A stretch of DNA of 64,000 nt from Caballeronia sordidicola. Lineage in GTDB: Bacteria; Pseudomonadota; Gammaproteobacteria; Burkholderiales; Burkholderiaceae. Shown here one piece after another: positions 36,252 to 45,237 of this stretch. Numbering within the stretch: the stretch's first letter is position 1; each line of letters starts with the position of its first letter. Location: contig NZ_FCOC02000023.1 in assembly GCF_001544455.2 (NCBI RefSeq), forward strand, positions 34,170 through 98,169, given 5' to 3'. Under the pieces are notes generated by a model that was given only the letters and a program-made list of their open reading frames with translations, did not search any database and was not told where the DNA came from. Position numbers and translations under genes: made by a program.

Positions 36252-36483
36252 GGACATTCTCCTTGGAGGTTTCATAAGCGCGCGGCTCGAACGCGTTGCG
36301 CTGGCATGGGGCAGAAGTTAAGTGGCCGATACGCGCGCCGGAATACGTCTTTTGACGTAGAGCGCGCGTATTTATGGATCGCTAGACTCACGACGCGACG
36401 CGCGTAAGGACCGGTGATCCGGCTGCCGCGCACACGTCGTCCCAGTGCATGTTCGTGCGATCAACCCGTTTCGACCGGTATTC
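36252..36483. promoter_or_regulatory. Divergent control region between urtA and the sensor-kinase gene
   Basis: About 230 bases between two divergent starts, so it must hold the promoters of both the amide operon and the kinase-regulator pair. The stretch 36325-36375 includes GCGCGCC..GTAGAGCGCGCG-type partial symmetry. No operator could be assigned with confidence. Confidence 0.45.
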
Positions 36484-39400
36484 ATGAGCCTTATGCATCC
36501 ATCCGATACCCCCGCCGCGGCGCCCGCGCTCGGCACCCAGCGCATCGTCAAGATCCGGCGCGACTACAACGCATGGGTCGCCGACGAAACGCTCGAGGAC
36601 TACGCGCTGCGCTTCACGCCCCGGTCGTTCCGGAAGTGGAGCGAGTTCCGGGTCGCGAACACGGCGCTGGGCGCAATTTCGTTTTTGGCGCTGGAAGCGA
36701 TCGGCGGCTCGCTTGCGCTGAACTACGGCTTTGCGAACACCGTATGGGCGATTGTCGTGACGTCCGTGCTGATCTTCCTGACAGGACTGCCCATCAGTTA
36801 TTTCGCGGCCAATTGCGGCGTCGACATGGACCTGCTCACGCGCGGCGCCGGGTTCGGCTATCTCGGCTCGACGGTGACATCGCTGATTTACGCAGGCTTC
36901 ACGTTTATTTTTTTCGCGCTGGAAGCCGCGATCATGTCGCTCGCGCTGGAAATGTATTTCCACATGCCGATAGCCGTTGCGTACCTCATCAGCGCGTTCG
37001 CGATAGTGCCGTTCGTCACGTTCGGCATTACGCTGATCAATCGCTTGCAAAGCTGGACGCAGCCTGTCTGGATCGTGTTGCTAGTCACGCCTTATGTGGC
37101 GATCCTGATCCGCGAGCCGCATCTTTTCTCCGACTGGGCCACATTCGCGGGCTATGCGCAGGGCGGGCGAGAGTTCAGCCTGATGCCGTTCGGCGCGGCC
37201 TGTACGGTGATCTTCGCGCTCGTGGTTCAGATTGGCGAACAGGTCGATTTTCTGCGGTTCCTCCCGCCGCGCACCGCGAAAAATCGTGTCCGATGGTGGT
37301 GTGCAATGCTCGCCGCAGGTCCGGGATGGATCGTGCCGGGGGCGCTCAAGATGCTCGGCGGTGCGTTCCTGATGTTCCTCGCGCTGCAGAACCAGATTGA
37401 CCCGGCGCGCGCCACCGAACCCACGCAGATGTATCTCGTCGCGTTCCGCTACGTCTTCGATTCACCCGGTTTCGCGCTCGCGGCAACCACGCTTTTCGTG
37501 ATCGTCTCGCAGGTGAAGATCAACGTGACGAACGCGTATGCCGGTTCGCTCGCATGGTCGAATTTTTTCGCGCGCCTTACGCACAGTCATCCGGGGCGCG
37601 TGGTGTGGCTCGTGTTCAACGTGCTGATCGCGCTGATGCTGGTCGAGCTTGGCGTGTTCGGCGCGATCGGCAAGGTGCTCGCGTTGTATTCGAACGTGGC
37701 GATCGCATGGATCGGCGCGCTCGTCGGCGATCTCGTGATCAACAAGCCGCTCGGTTACAGCCCGAAGGACGTCGAATTCAAGCGCGCCCATCTCTACGAT
37801 GTCAACCCCGTCGGCGTTGGCGCAATGCTGATTGCGTCGGTGGCGGCCGCGTTATCGCAAGCGGGTTATCTCGGCGAGATAGCGCAGGCGCTGGCGCCGT
37901 TCATTGCGCTGGCGGTGGCGTTCGTGTGCTCGCCGCTGATCGCCATCGCAACGCGTGGCCGCTTTTATCTTGCGCGGGGCAGCGCCGATCTGGAAGCCGG
38001 TTCGGTCTTGCGCTGCGTGATCTGCGAGAACGAGTTCGAGCGGGAAGACATGGCGTCGTGCCCGGCTTATGCAGGCGCCATTTGTTCGCTGTGCTGCTCG
38101 CTCGACTCACGTTGCGGCGACACATGCAAACCGCATGCGCGGTTTTCATCGCAATTGACCGCTGCGTTGAAGCGCGCATTTCCCACCTTGGAACCCACGT
38201 CGCAGACACTGCGCGTCGGGCGTTACGTGATCTACCTGACAGTGGCCTTGTCGCTGCTCGGCGCGATGCTTTATCTCTCATACAGCCAGACCGCGCTGAC
38301 GCTCGCCACCAGCAATGAGAGCGCGCTCGATACTTTGCTTCGCGGTTATCTCAAGGCTTTTTTCGCGCTGGCGCTGGTGGGATGTATCGGCGTGTGGTGG
38401 CTTGTTCTCGCGAAGGAAAGCCGCGCGGTCACGCAAGAGGAATCGAAACGGCAGACGTTGCTGTTGATGCAGGAGATCGAAGCGCACCGTCTCACCGATG
38501 CTCGCCTGCAGCAAGCCAGCGCCGCCGCCGATGCGGCGAATCGCGCAAAAAGCCGCTACGTGACGGGCCTGAGCCACGAGTTGCGTACGCCGCTTAACAG
38601 CATCCTTGGCTACGCGCAGTTGTTGCTGCGCGGATCGGGCGCGGTGGATGCGCCTCAACGAGATGCGCTTGCGACCATCTACCGGAGTGGCGAACATTTG
38701 CTCGCGCTCGTCGATGGCTTGCTCGACGTCGCGCGGATCGAAGCAGGAAAACTCCAGCTCGATGTCTCCGAGGTATCGCTGCCGGAACTCCTCACGCAAC
38801 TCGGCGCGATGATGGAACCGCAAGCTGCGGAGAAGGGCCTGGCATTTCATCTGGACACGAGCGGTCGTTTGCCGGCCGTCGTTCGCGCCGATGAAAAACG
38901 GGTCCGCCAGATCCTGATCAATCTGTTGGGCAATGCGGTCCGCTTTACCTCAGAAGGCTCCGTGCGCTTGCGAACGAGCCACGCGTGGGGCCTCGCGACG
39001 TTCGAAATAGAAGATACAGGTTCGGGCATCCCAGACGCACAACTCGAGGCGATTTTCCTGCCCTTCGAACGTGGCGAAGCAGCGCGCCCGAACGATCATG
39101 GCACGGGTCTCGGGCTGACGATCTGCCGCTTGCTGACAGAGATGATGGGCGGGCGGCTGGATGTGCAAACCCGCGTCGGCACCGGCACGCGCTTCGTGCT
39201 CCAGTTGTTCCTGCCGGAAGTGCGCGAGCCTCGCGTGCTCGTGCCGCGTCCGCGCGACGTACTCGGGTATCCCGGCCCGCGCCGTTCGGTTCTCGTGGCC
39301 GACGACCTGACAGATCAACGCCGTATTGTCACCGGCGTGCTCGAACCGCTGGGTTTCACCATGCTCGAAGCCAGCAGCGGACCGCAGGCGCTGCAACTGC

Positions 39401-39927
39401 TCGCCACCAACAACGTCGACCTGATCGTGATGGATGTCGCCATGCCGTCGATGGACGGCTTCGAAGCAAGCCAGCTCATCCGCGAACACCGGTTAAGCGA
39501 AGCACCCATTCTGATTCTGTCGGCGAACGCATTCGCAGGCGATCTGGAAAAGGGCGCCGCGGCCGGTTGCGACGATTACCTCGCGAAGCCGTTGCACGTG
39601 CCGCTGCTGCTGGACAAGGTCGCGGCCTTGCTCAAGTTCGAATGGCTCACCGATGCAATGGGCCAGGACAGCGCGGCATCCACGCCGCCGCCAAACGTCC
39701 CGTTGCCCGAACCCCTCGCCGAGGAACTGCGACGCTACCTCGAACTCGGTTATATGGAGGGTTTTGTCGCGCAACTGGAGGAGGCCGCGCAAACCCATCC
39801 CGAACTCGCCGATACCCTCGCGCCACTGCATGAATCCGCACGCCGTTTCATGCTCGATGACCTCGACGTGCAACTACGCAAAAGCGATCAAGCCACCCCC
39901 GACGGAGCAACGCCTCATGCAATCTGA
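36484..39927 (+). CDS. NCS1 permease fused to hybrid histidine kinase with receiver domain
   Basis: 1147 residues from ATG 36484 (a GTG at 36445 is also possible). Residues ~30-480 are a complete NCS1 nucleobase/hydantoin permease with about 12 helices (NYGFANTVWAIVVTSVLIFL, WAIV, QVKINVTNAYAGSLAWSNFF). Residues ~511-545 are a Cys-rich knot with about eight Cys (CVICENEFEREDMASCPAYA then CSLCCSLDSRCGDTC), probably zinc-binding. Two helices follow at ~585-660. HisKA has the phospho-His at ~697 (GLSHELRTPLNSILGYAQLL); the HATPase has LGNAVRF and GTGLGLTICR; the receiver domain has its Asp at ~984 (LIVMDVAMPSMDG). The layout suggests that a transporter domain senses a substrate and controls the kinase, as in CbrA- or PutP-type fusions. 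It overlaps the next gene and faces the amide operon. Confidence 0.92.
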   Translation: MSLMHPSDTPAAAPALGTQRIVKIRRDYNAWVADETLEDYALRFTPRSFRKWSEFRVANTALGAISFLALEAIGGSLALNYGFANTVWAIVVTSVLIFLTGLPISYFAANCGVDMDLLTRGAGFGYLGSTVTSLIYAGFTFIFFALEAAIMSLALEMYFHMPIAVAYLISAFAIVPFVTFGITLINRLQSWTQPVWIVLLVTPYVAILIREPHLFSDWATFAGYAQGGREFSLMPFGAACTVIFALVVQIGEQVDFLRFLPPRTAKNRVRWWCAMLAAGPGWIVPGALKMLGGAFLMFLALQNQIDPARATEPTQMYLVAFRYVFDSPGFALAATTLFVIVSQVKINVTNAYAGSLAWSNFFARLTHSHPGRVVWLVFNVLIALMLVELGVFGAIGKVLALYSNVAIAWIGALVGDLVINKPLGYSPKDVEFKRAHLYDVNPVGVGAMLIASVAAALSQAGYLGEIAQALAPFIALAVAFVCSPLIAIATRGRFYLARGSADLEAGSVLRCVICENEFEREDMASCPAYAGAICSLCCSLDSRCGDTCKPHARFSSQLTAALKRAFPTLEPTSQTLRVGRYVIYLTVALSLLGAMLYLSYSQTALTLATSNESALDTLLRGYLKAFFALALVGCIGVWWLVLAKESRAVTQEESKRQTLLLMQEIEAHRLTDARLQQASAAADAANRAKSRYVTGLSHELRTPLNSILGYAQLLLRGSGAVDAPQRDALATIYRSGEHLLALVDGLLDVARIEAGKLQLDVSEVSLPELLTQLGAMMEPQAAEKGLAFHLDTSGRLPAVVRADEKRVRQILINLLGNAVRFTSEGSVRLRTSHAWGLATFEIEDTGSGIPDAQLEAIFLPFERGEAARPNDHGTGLGLTICRLLTEMMGGRLDVQTRVGTGTRFVLQLFLPEVREPRVLVPRPRDVLGYPGPRRSVLVADDLTDQRRIVTGVLEPLGFTMLEASSGPQALQLLATNNVDLIVMDVAMPSMDGFEASQLIREHRLSEAPILILSANAFAGDLEKGAAAGCDDYLAKPLHVPLLLDKVAALLKFEWLTDAMGQDSAASTPPPNVPLPEPLAEELRRYLELGYMEGFVAQLEEAAQTHPELADTLAPLHESARRFMLDDLDVQLRKSDQATPDGATPHAI

Positions 39928-40867
39928 CATTCCACTGGGTCGCCCCGTGGTGCTTATCGTCGATGACACGCCCGACAATCTCGCCATGCTGTCGAGCGCG
40001 CTCGTGGCCGCGGGTTACGCGGTGCTCGTTGCGCTGGATGGCGCGTCCGCGCTCGAACGCATCGCGCGCCTCACGCCGGACGTGATCCTGCTCGACGCCA
40101 TCATGCCCGGCATGAACGGTTTCGAAACCTGCGAACAGATCAAGAACAATCCGCTCTACAAGCACATTCCGGTGATCTTCATGACCGCGCTCGCCGATAC
40201 ACAGCACGTGGTGAAGGGCTTCAGGGTAGGGGGAATCGATTACGTGACCAAGCCGATCCGCCCCGATGAAGTCGTCGCGCGGATCGCGGCGCATGTCCGG
40301 CGCGCGGCAAGTCAGAGGCATGCCGATATCGTACTCGAACTGAACTCTCGGGCGGCGGTGATCGCGACGGCGCAAGGGGAAGTGCACTGGCACAGCGCGC
40401 TCGCGCCATCGCGGCTGGCGCACTTTTACGGCGGCGACGGGGATGTCGCCACCGAGGTCGCGCCGCTGACGCGCTTGCCCGACGTGCTGACTGACTGGTT
40501 GCTCGATTACACCGCCGCGCCGTGTGAGGACCGCGCGCAAACCGTCGAAATATTGCCGGGCGGCGAACGGTTGATCGCGCGGATTGCGGGCGCGGCAAAT
40601 CGCGGAACCTGGATCGTCGTGTTCGAAGAACATGCCGACGGCCGCGATACGGCCGATCTCGCCGCTCGCTTCACGCTAACGCAGCGGGAAGCAGAGGTTT
40701 TATTGTGGTTATCGCGCGGGAAAACGAATCGCGATATCGGCGAAATTGTCGGCATGAAACCGCGGACAGTGAACAAGCATCTTGAGCATATTTTCGAAAA
40801 ACTCGGGGTGGAAACGCGCACGGCAGCCGCCGCTGCCGCACTGAGCGTTTCCCGCAATGCGGTATAG
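39917..40867 (+). CDS. Response regulator, receiver plus LuxR-type DNA-binding domain
   Basis: 316 residues from ATG 39917, which overlaps the kinase end by 11 bases; GGAG lies upstream. Receiver domain (VVLIVDDTPDNLAMLSSALV; phospho-Asp in VILLDAIMPGMNG; Lys in YVTKPI), a ~110-residue middle region of unknown fold (VIATAQGEVHWHSALAPSRL), and a C-terminal LuxR/FixJ helix-turn-helix (FTLTQREAEVLLWLSRGKTN, then VNKHLEHIFEKLGVETRTAA). It is the cognate output of the NCS1-kinase. Its likely target is the divergent urt-fmd operon; that link is inferred from position. Confidence 0.92.
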   Translation: MQSDIPLGRPVVLIVDDTPDNLAMLSSALVAAGYAVLVALDGASALERIARLTPDVILLDAIMPGMNGFETCEQIKNNPLYKHIPVIFMTALADTQHVVKGFRVGGIDYVTKPIRPDEVVARIAAHVRRAASQRHADIVLELNSRAAVIATAQGEVHWHSALAPSRLAHFYGGDGDVATEVAPLTRLPDVLTDWLLDYTAAPCEDRAQTVEILPGGERLIARIAGAANRGTWIVVFEEHADGRDTADLAARFTLTQREAEVLLWLSRGKTNRDIGEIVGMKPRTVNKHLEHIFEKLGVETRTAAAAAALSVSRNAV

Positions 40868-41729
40868 ACAGGAAATCTTCAAGATGGAGAACGGGCTGAG
40901 ACGAGGAACTGCAGTTTCAAATTGACAATCGGAGCACTTTTAGTCCTTCCCGCCACTGCGCGATATCGCGCGCCAACGCGTCTAGCTCGAACCTGATCCT
41001 GCAAGCCACGCGGCGATCGACGCCAGCGCGAAAGCGGTCGAGGACATTGCCGCAAGGGCCTTCCCGCCTATGGCATTACGGCAACGCCGCGGCACAAGCT
41101 TGCGAGAAGGGTTGCTTCGGCTACTGTGGGGGCTCGCCGTATGCCATTCGGCCAATCTCGACCAGTGCGTGGCCGTCGTGTGCGCAGGCGCGTTCTGACT
41201 CGGGCAACTTATGGCGCACGACCTTACGAGGTAGCGTCGCGTCTAACGGGTTGCGCCCACGCTTCTTGCGTTCATGCGTGCCGACCTTAATGCTCTGGTG
41301 GATCAGAATTCGGTGCAAATAACCAACTTCGCAACACGATTGCTAAACGCCTTAATAGGCGCTCAATCACTCGTCAGGTTGACATAATTATATTTATCAA
41401 TGTCGAATAAAATTGCTTATACGGAATAATTTGGTAATTTAATTTCGAGAACATGGAGAAAATCGGCGCTAAATCAAGCTGAATATTATATTCATGGTAT
41501 TTTGCACAGATCGAAGCGCTATGATAGTTAGAGCTATCTACCCCTTTATTTGACAAAGTTCAGATAAACATCTGTTGGTTAAGAAGGAAAACGGTCGCCT
41601 GGCGCGCTCCACACCTTTAACGGGCAGCAGCGTACGCATACGAAAAGAACGTGGGACATCACACACAGACCTGCCCATGATTTTCTGACGCTTCCGGCCA
41701 TTGCCTCCGGGGTTCCGACCTCGGCGGTA
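40868..41729. other. Intergenic region with AT-rich tract; probable left edge of the PRTRC island
   Basis: About 860 bases. To ~41340 it is high-GC with only shadow frames. From 41380 to ~41580 it is strikingly AT-rich (runs such as TTATATTTATCAATG and AATATTATATTC), unlike anything else in the window. From 41582 the frame of the PRTRC F gene is open without a start and contains ACACCTTTAACGGGCAGCAG (41611-41630), which resembles the leader motifs at 52.4 and 52.9 kb. The PRTRC ParB, E and C genes expected here are absent. Confidence 0.55.
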
Positions 41730-42719
41730 ATGCGCTGGCGGGCGGAACAGGATGTCTGCCGCCTGATCTCCGACCAGTTCGTCACGGGCCCCATACGGGC
41801 GCGCGACGTTCCCGGATTCTCTAGCGCGGGGGAGGCGTTCGCTCAGGGCTTCTTTGCCTGGGCAAAACGCGAGATGCCACGGTTCGAATGCCTCAACTTC
41901 AACTTCGTGATCCACGATGTCGAGGCCGTACGCGAGCAGATGCAGTATCAGTACGACGCACGCGACTTTGAACCCGCGTCGCCCTTGTATCTCGGTATCG
42001 AAATGCAGGAGGAGAACGTCTTCGATATCGGGGAGAAGGTGGCGCAGCTTCGCGCTGCCCACCCCCGGTTGGTCCCGACCACGATGGCATTGATCAATCG
42101 TGCGATGGGCCGAACGATCTGGGTTCGAACGCCAGATGAATTTCTCGGAATGTTTTCTTCGCATTACTGGGACGGCGACAGTCGGGCTTCTGATGAAGAC
42201 GTCATAGAGATTCTCAAGGATCGCTTTGGGGACGATGAGGAGGAGTTTGAAAACTACCTTCCTTCGGTGGTCCGCGACGAGCTTTGTCCGAGCGACATGG
42301 ACGTCGGCCGGTACAACCGAAAGACGCACCAGTTTTCTCTTACGCCCGCGCTCAGTGCCGCGTCACTGCGGCAATTACGCGAGTACTGTCCTCGTTCGGT
42401 GCGGCGCATTTGCCGGGAGCTCGAAGCATTGACGCTCCTGATTAGAACCAGCCGGCCGCGGTGTCTTTTCGATCTGCAAGCGAGACCTGAGTGTGCGTAT
42501 GCCGCAGCGACGCTGATCGCCTGTGACAGTCCGCGTATCAGCGAGCTGCTCGATGACCACTACGAGCACCTATCTCAAAGCGGTGAAGGATCGACGTTTT
42601 ACGGCTTCATTCCCTTTGCTTCCACGCCTGAGTCCATCCGCAAGCAGTACGCGGACTGGTCGAAGGCATTTTCCATTCTTGGCCAACTGGACCGCGTCAT
42701 CGCGGCTCTTGCGGCATAA
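41730..42719 (+). CDS. PRTRC system protein F
   Basis: 329 residues from the first usable ATG. It reads MRWRAEQDVCRLISDQFVTG, IRARDVPGFSSAGEAFAQGF, FAWAKREMPRFECLNFNFVI, with WVRTPDEFLGMFSSHYWDG later. This is the pattern I associate with PRTRC protein F (PRTRC: ParB-related, ThiF-related cassette, found on plasmids and islands of beta-proteobacteria). The frame stays open ~150 bases upstream (PAHDFLTLPAIASGVPTSAV) with no start codon, so the natural N-terminus may be cut off. Function unknown. Genes B, A and ThiF follow closely on the same strand. Confidence 0.75.
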   Translation: MRWRAEQDVCRLISDQFVTGPIRARDVPGFSSAGEAFAQGFFAWAKREMPRFECLNFNFVIHDVEAVREQMQYQYDARDFEPASPLYLGIEMQEENVFDIGEKVAQLRAAHPRLVPTTMALINRAMGRTIWVRTPDEFLGMFSSHYWDGDSRASDEDVIEILKDRFGDDEEEFENYLPSVVRDELCPSDMDVGRYNRKTHQFSLTPALSAASLRQLREYCPRSVRRICRELEALTLLIRTSRPRCLFDLQARPECAYAAATLIACDSPRISELLDDHYEHLSQSGEGSTFYGFIPFASTPESIRKQYADWSKAFSILGQLDRVIAALAA

Positions 42720-42736
42720 ACAACCGGAGCTTCAAT

Positions 42737-43459
42737 ATGAAAGGTTTTGATATCGGCTCGGATCGCCGGGAAGAGTTGCGCGCGACCAGCGCCATCTTGC
42801 TTTACAGCGGACTGGATCACACGGCGCATTACGGGACGGTGCACGCGATCAACCCTGGAAAGGGCGGTCGAGCATCAATTGGCGCGGGACGGCCAATTGA
42901 CCGCTCGGCGCTTTTGAAATGCCTCACGGATCTGTCTCAAAACGCAGCCCCGAAGGCGGAGTTTCTTCCAGAAACAGTGCTCGCGGTGTCGCAAGACGCG
43001 GTGACGTGGTGGTGCAGACCGGGGATGCGACGCGTGTTCTTCGATTGCCCGAAAATCGGCAAGCGAAGCGCGGTCGTGCCGCACCCGAGTTTGGTGTTCA
43101 GAGCAGCGTCGAACGGATTCAGCGTGTTCGCGCTGAAAGAAGACAGCCGCCCAACCCCGGCTTCGACGCTGCATGAACCGCCTTACTTTAACACCTGGGA
43201 TTTTGGAAAGATTTGCATCGGATCGGCTCACGTTCCGAAGCGCGTTGACGTTTCCTCGATCGCCGGCTGGGAGAGCGGCTTTTTCGAGTCGGCGTTCACG
43301 CACCCCAATCACGGTGGCAAGCGTGTTTCCTATCCCAAGGGTGAATTTGCCTTCTGGAAGGCAATGCTCGACGGCACGTTCGGCGAGCAGTTCCCAAAGA
43401 AGTCACTTGTTTCCATGAAATTTACTCTTGGCGCACTGATCGCCGGCAAGGAGCGTTGA
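42737..43459 (+). CDS. PRTRC system protein B
   Basis: 240 residues, 17 bases after the F gene; GGAGC lies before the ATG. Features are VLAVSQDAVTWWCRPGMRRV, FFDCPKIGKRSAVVPHPSLV, FNTWDFGKICIGSAHVPKRV and SAFTHPNHGGKRVSYPKGEF. It fits PRTRC protein B and includes a conserved His/Asn-rich end. Molecular role unknown. A tight cluster with A and ThiF argues that these proteins act together. Confidence 0.8.
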   Translation: MKGFDIGSDRREELRATSAILLYSGLDHTAHYGTVHAINPGKGGRASIGAGRPIDRSALLKCLTDLSQNAAPKAEFLPETVLAVSQDAVTWWCRPGMRRVFFDCPKIGKRSAVVPHPSLVFRAASNGFSVFALKEDSRPTPASTLHEPPYFNTWDFGKICIGSAHVPKRVDVSSIAGWESGFFESAFTHPNHGGKRVSYPKGEFAFWKAMLDGTFGEQFPKKSLVSMKFTLGALIAGKER

Positions 43460-43460
43460 T

Positions 43461-44102
43461 ATGAATGCAGCAGATAGCGTGTTGCAGCGCTCGTTTCCGA
43501 CGGTCATGGTTCCCCGGCGCGAGCCGGTTGGACCCATGGCCTCGGCCGGCGAGCGGTTGCTGGTTGCTGAAAATGGTGTATTCCTTGAGATTAGCCTTCC
43601 GTGGATCTCGCTCGTGCGGCGCGTCGCCAGCTTCACGGCGCCGGTCCCGCTTCCGTATGGCAGCGTGGCGGAGCATACGAACCTGATTTGCGGTCGCGTG
43701 CCCGAGGAGCTGATCGGCGAGTTTGTCGCGATGGCGCGCGCTGCGTACCCCAACGAAACCGGATCATGGATCGTTTGGAGCACCAGGACGCATCAGTTTC
43801 GGCTCCTGCCAGTGGTGATCCTCTCGCAGTCGGACGGTTCGCTGAAATACGACCGGCCAGAACGCCACGACGATGAGGTGTTGATTATCGACTGCCATTC
43901 ACATGGCCGGCATCCGGCGTATTTCTCGGGCACTGACAACGAAGACGACAAGCACGACATTAAGTTTTCGCTTGTCGTTGGAAATTGCGCGTCGCACGTG
44001 CCGAGTTTTGCATTCCGGCTGTGCGCGAAGGGCATGTTCGAGGAAGTCGAGCGGGTGCCGGATGCGTGGTACCGGGTCAGCAAGCGGGCGGAGGCCGTAT
44101 GA
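43461..44102 (+). CDS. PRTRC system protein A with JAB/JAMM metalloprotease motif
   Basis: 213 residues, starting one base after gene B ends. The C-terminal half has EVLIIDCHSHGRHPAYFSGT followed by DNEDD, which fits the JAMM zinc site HxHx(7)SxxD. The upstream catalytic Glu may be in ETGSWIVWS. JAB-domain enzymes cut isopeptide or peptide bonds of ubiquitin-like proteins. Placed next to an E1-like ThiF protein this suggests a ubiquitin-like conjugation and deconjugation pair, but no ubiquitin-like protein is seen nearby. Overlaps the ThiF gene by four bases. Confidence 0.82.
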   Translation: MNAADSVLQRSFPTVMVPRREPVGPMASAGERLLVAENGVFLEISLPWISLVRRVASFTAPVPLPYGSVAEHTNLICGRVPEELIGEFVAMARAAYPNETGSWIVWSTRTHQFRLLPVVILSQSDGSLKYDRPERHDDEVLIIDCHSHGRHPAYFSGTDNEDDKHDIKFSLVVGNCASHVPSFAFRLCAKGMFEEVERVPDAWYRVSKRAEAV

Positions 44103-44944
44103 GCGGAGCCATGAAGGTTCGTCACGCGATCCCGTCGCATATGTTGTCGCGGCCCTGGCAGGTGATGGTAGTGGGCGCCGGCGGCACCGGAAGCGCAGTG
44201 TTGCCGAGTCTCGCTCGGTTGCACCACGCGATGATGGAGCTGGGCCATCCGGGCGGTATCGATTGCACGGTGTTCGATGACGATACGGTGAGTCCCACCA
44301 ACGTCGGCCGGCAAGGCTTTTATCCGAACGACGTGGGCGAATTTAAAGCTTCGCTCATCGTCAATCGGTTAAACGCGTTGATGGGAACCAACTGGCGAGC
44401 CGAGACGCAGCGGTTCACGAAAAATGTGAATTGCTACAGCGCGGACCTGATCATCGGCTGCGTGGACACGCGGGCCGCGCGCAGGGCAATTGTTGAGGCA
44501 GCACAAAACGCCAATGTCTATTACCTCGATTGCGGGAACGACACGGACCGTGGCCAAGTGGTGATCGGCCAGCTGATGGCGTTGAGCGAAGCCAAGAAAA
44601 GGCCGGAGCGTTTGCCGCATGTTGGCGAACTGTTTCCAGACCTGATTGACGCTGCGCTCGACGCAACGGATGAAACGCCGTCCTGTTCGATGGCCGACGC
44701 GCTGCGCAAGCAGTCGTTGGTCATCAATCAGGCGATCGCGGTTCAGGCGTTCAACCTGCTCTGGACGATGTTTCGGACGGGTGTGGTGCCGTTTTCCGGG
44801 GTGTTCGTGAACCTCGCAACGGGGCGAACGAATCCGATTCCGATCGACCCCGCTGCATGGTGCCGTTTTGGCTACACGTACGTGGCGCCGAAAGCACGGA
44901 AGAAAAAGCTCCGGAAGGGGGAGGCGGAACCCATCCCGCGCTGA
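44099..44944 (+). CDS. PRTRC system ThiF/E1-like adenylyltransferase
   Basis: 281 residues from ATG 44099 (overlap ATGA with gene A). The nucleotide-binding motif is WQVMVVGAGGTGSAVLPSLA; DDDTVSPTNVGRQGFYPNDV, the E1-type DxDxVxxxNLxRQ block, follows, then IIGCVDTRAARRAIVEAAQN. Cys candidates are in YYLDCGNDTDRGQVVIGQL and ETPSCSMADAL. A basic tail (KARKKKLRKGE) closes the protein. E1-like enzymes adenylate the C-terminus of ubiquitin-like or sulfur-carrier proteins. A terminator follows at once, so it is the last gene of the cassette. Confidence 0.88.
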   Translation: MSGAMKVRHAIPSHMLSRPWQVMVVGAGGTGSAVLPSLARLHHAMMELGHPGGIDCTVFDDDTVSPTNVGRQGFYPNDVGEFKASLIVNRLNALMGTNWRAETQRFTKNVNCYSADLIIGCVDTRAARRAIVEAAQNANVYYLDCGNDTDRGQVVIGQLMALSEAKKRPERLPHVGELFPDLIDAALDATDETPSCSMADALRKQSLVINQAIAVQAFNLLWTMFRTGVVPFSGVFVNLATGRTNPIPIDPAAWCRFGYTYVAPKARKKKLRKGEAEPIPR

Positions 44945-44967
44945 TCACGTTTCTTTGTTTTTAATCC

Positions 44968-44999
44968 GCCGACTCCCTTAAAGGAGTCGGCATTTTTTT
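44968..44999 (+). terminator. Rho-independent terminator after the PRTRC genes
   Basis: Stem GCCGACTCC / GGAGTCGGC, loop CTTAAA, then seven T. It lies 24 bases after the ThiF stop. Confidence 0.9.
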
Positions 45000-45040
45000 G
45001 TTCGCTCGGTGGCGTTTCGCGCAGCCTTTCATACCTCAGC

Positions 45041-45070
45041 GGGTACGCAGCCCGGTGGGGACTGCTCGGC
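45041..45070 (+). promoter_or_regulatory. Structured leader motif (GCAGCCC hairpin), copy 1
   Basis: GTACGCAGCCCGGTGGGGAC then TGCTC. It resembles 52428-52455 (TTCGCAGCCCGTTTGGGGCT then GCTC), with a GCAGCCC/GGG(A/G)CTGC stem. It lies between two terminators and is no longer next to a start codon, so it may be the remains of a leader whose gene was lost. Confidence 0.5.
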
Positions 45071-45092
45071 AACAAAGTTTTAAGCTTTCGAC

Positions 45093-45122
45093 AAACCGCT
45101 CCCATTGGGAGCGGTTTTTTTT
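45093..45122 (+). terminator. Rho-independent terminator
   Basis: Stem AAACCGCTCCC / GGGAGCGGTTT with loop ATT, followed by a run of T. It reads as a terminator for plus-strand transcripts. No gene lies between it and the terminator at 44968, which supports a lost gene in between. Confidence 0.85.
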
Positions 45123-45237
45123 CGCCAGTCCATTGAGTCGGGTGGCGGCCCGGACCGAAGCCGCATGTGTCCGCTTCCGAAAACGCCGGGTCGAGTACGG
45201 TCCTTGCGTGGCACGTGATCACAACCGGAGAAAGTCT

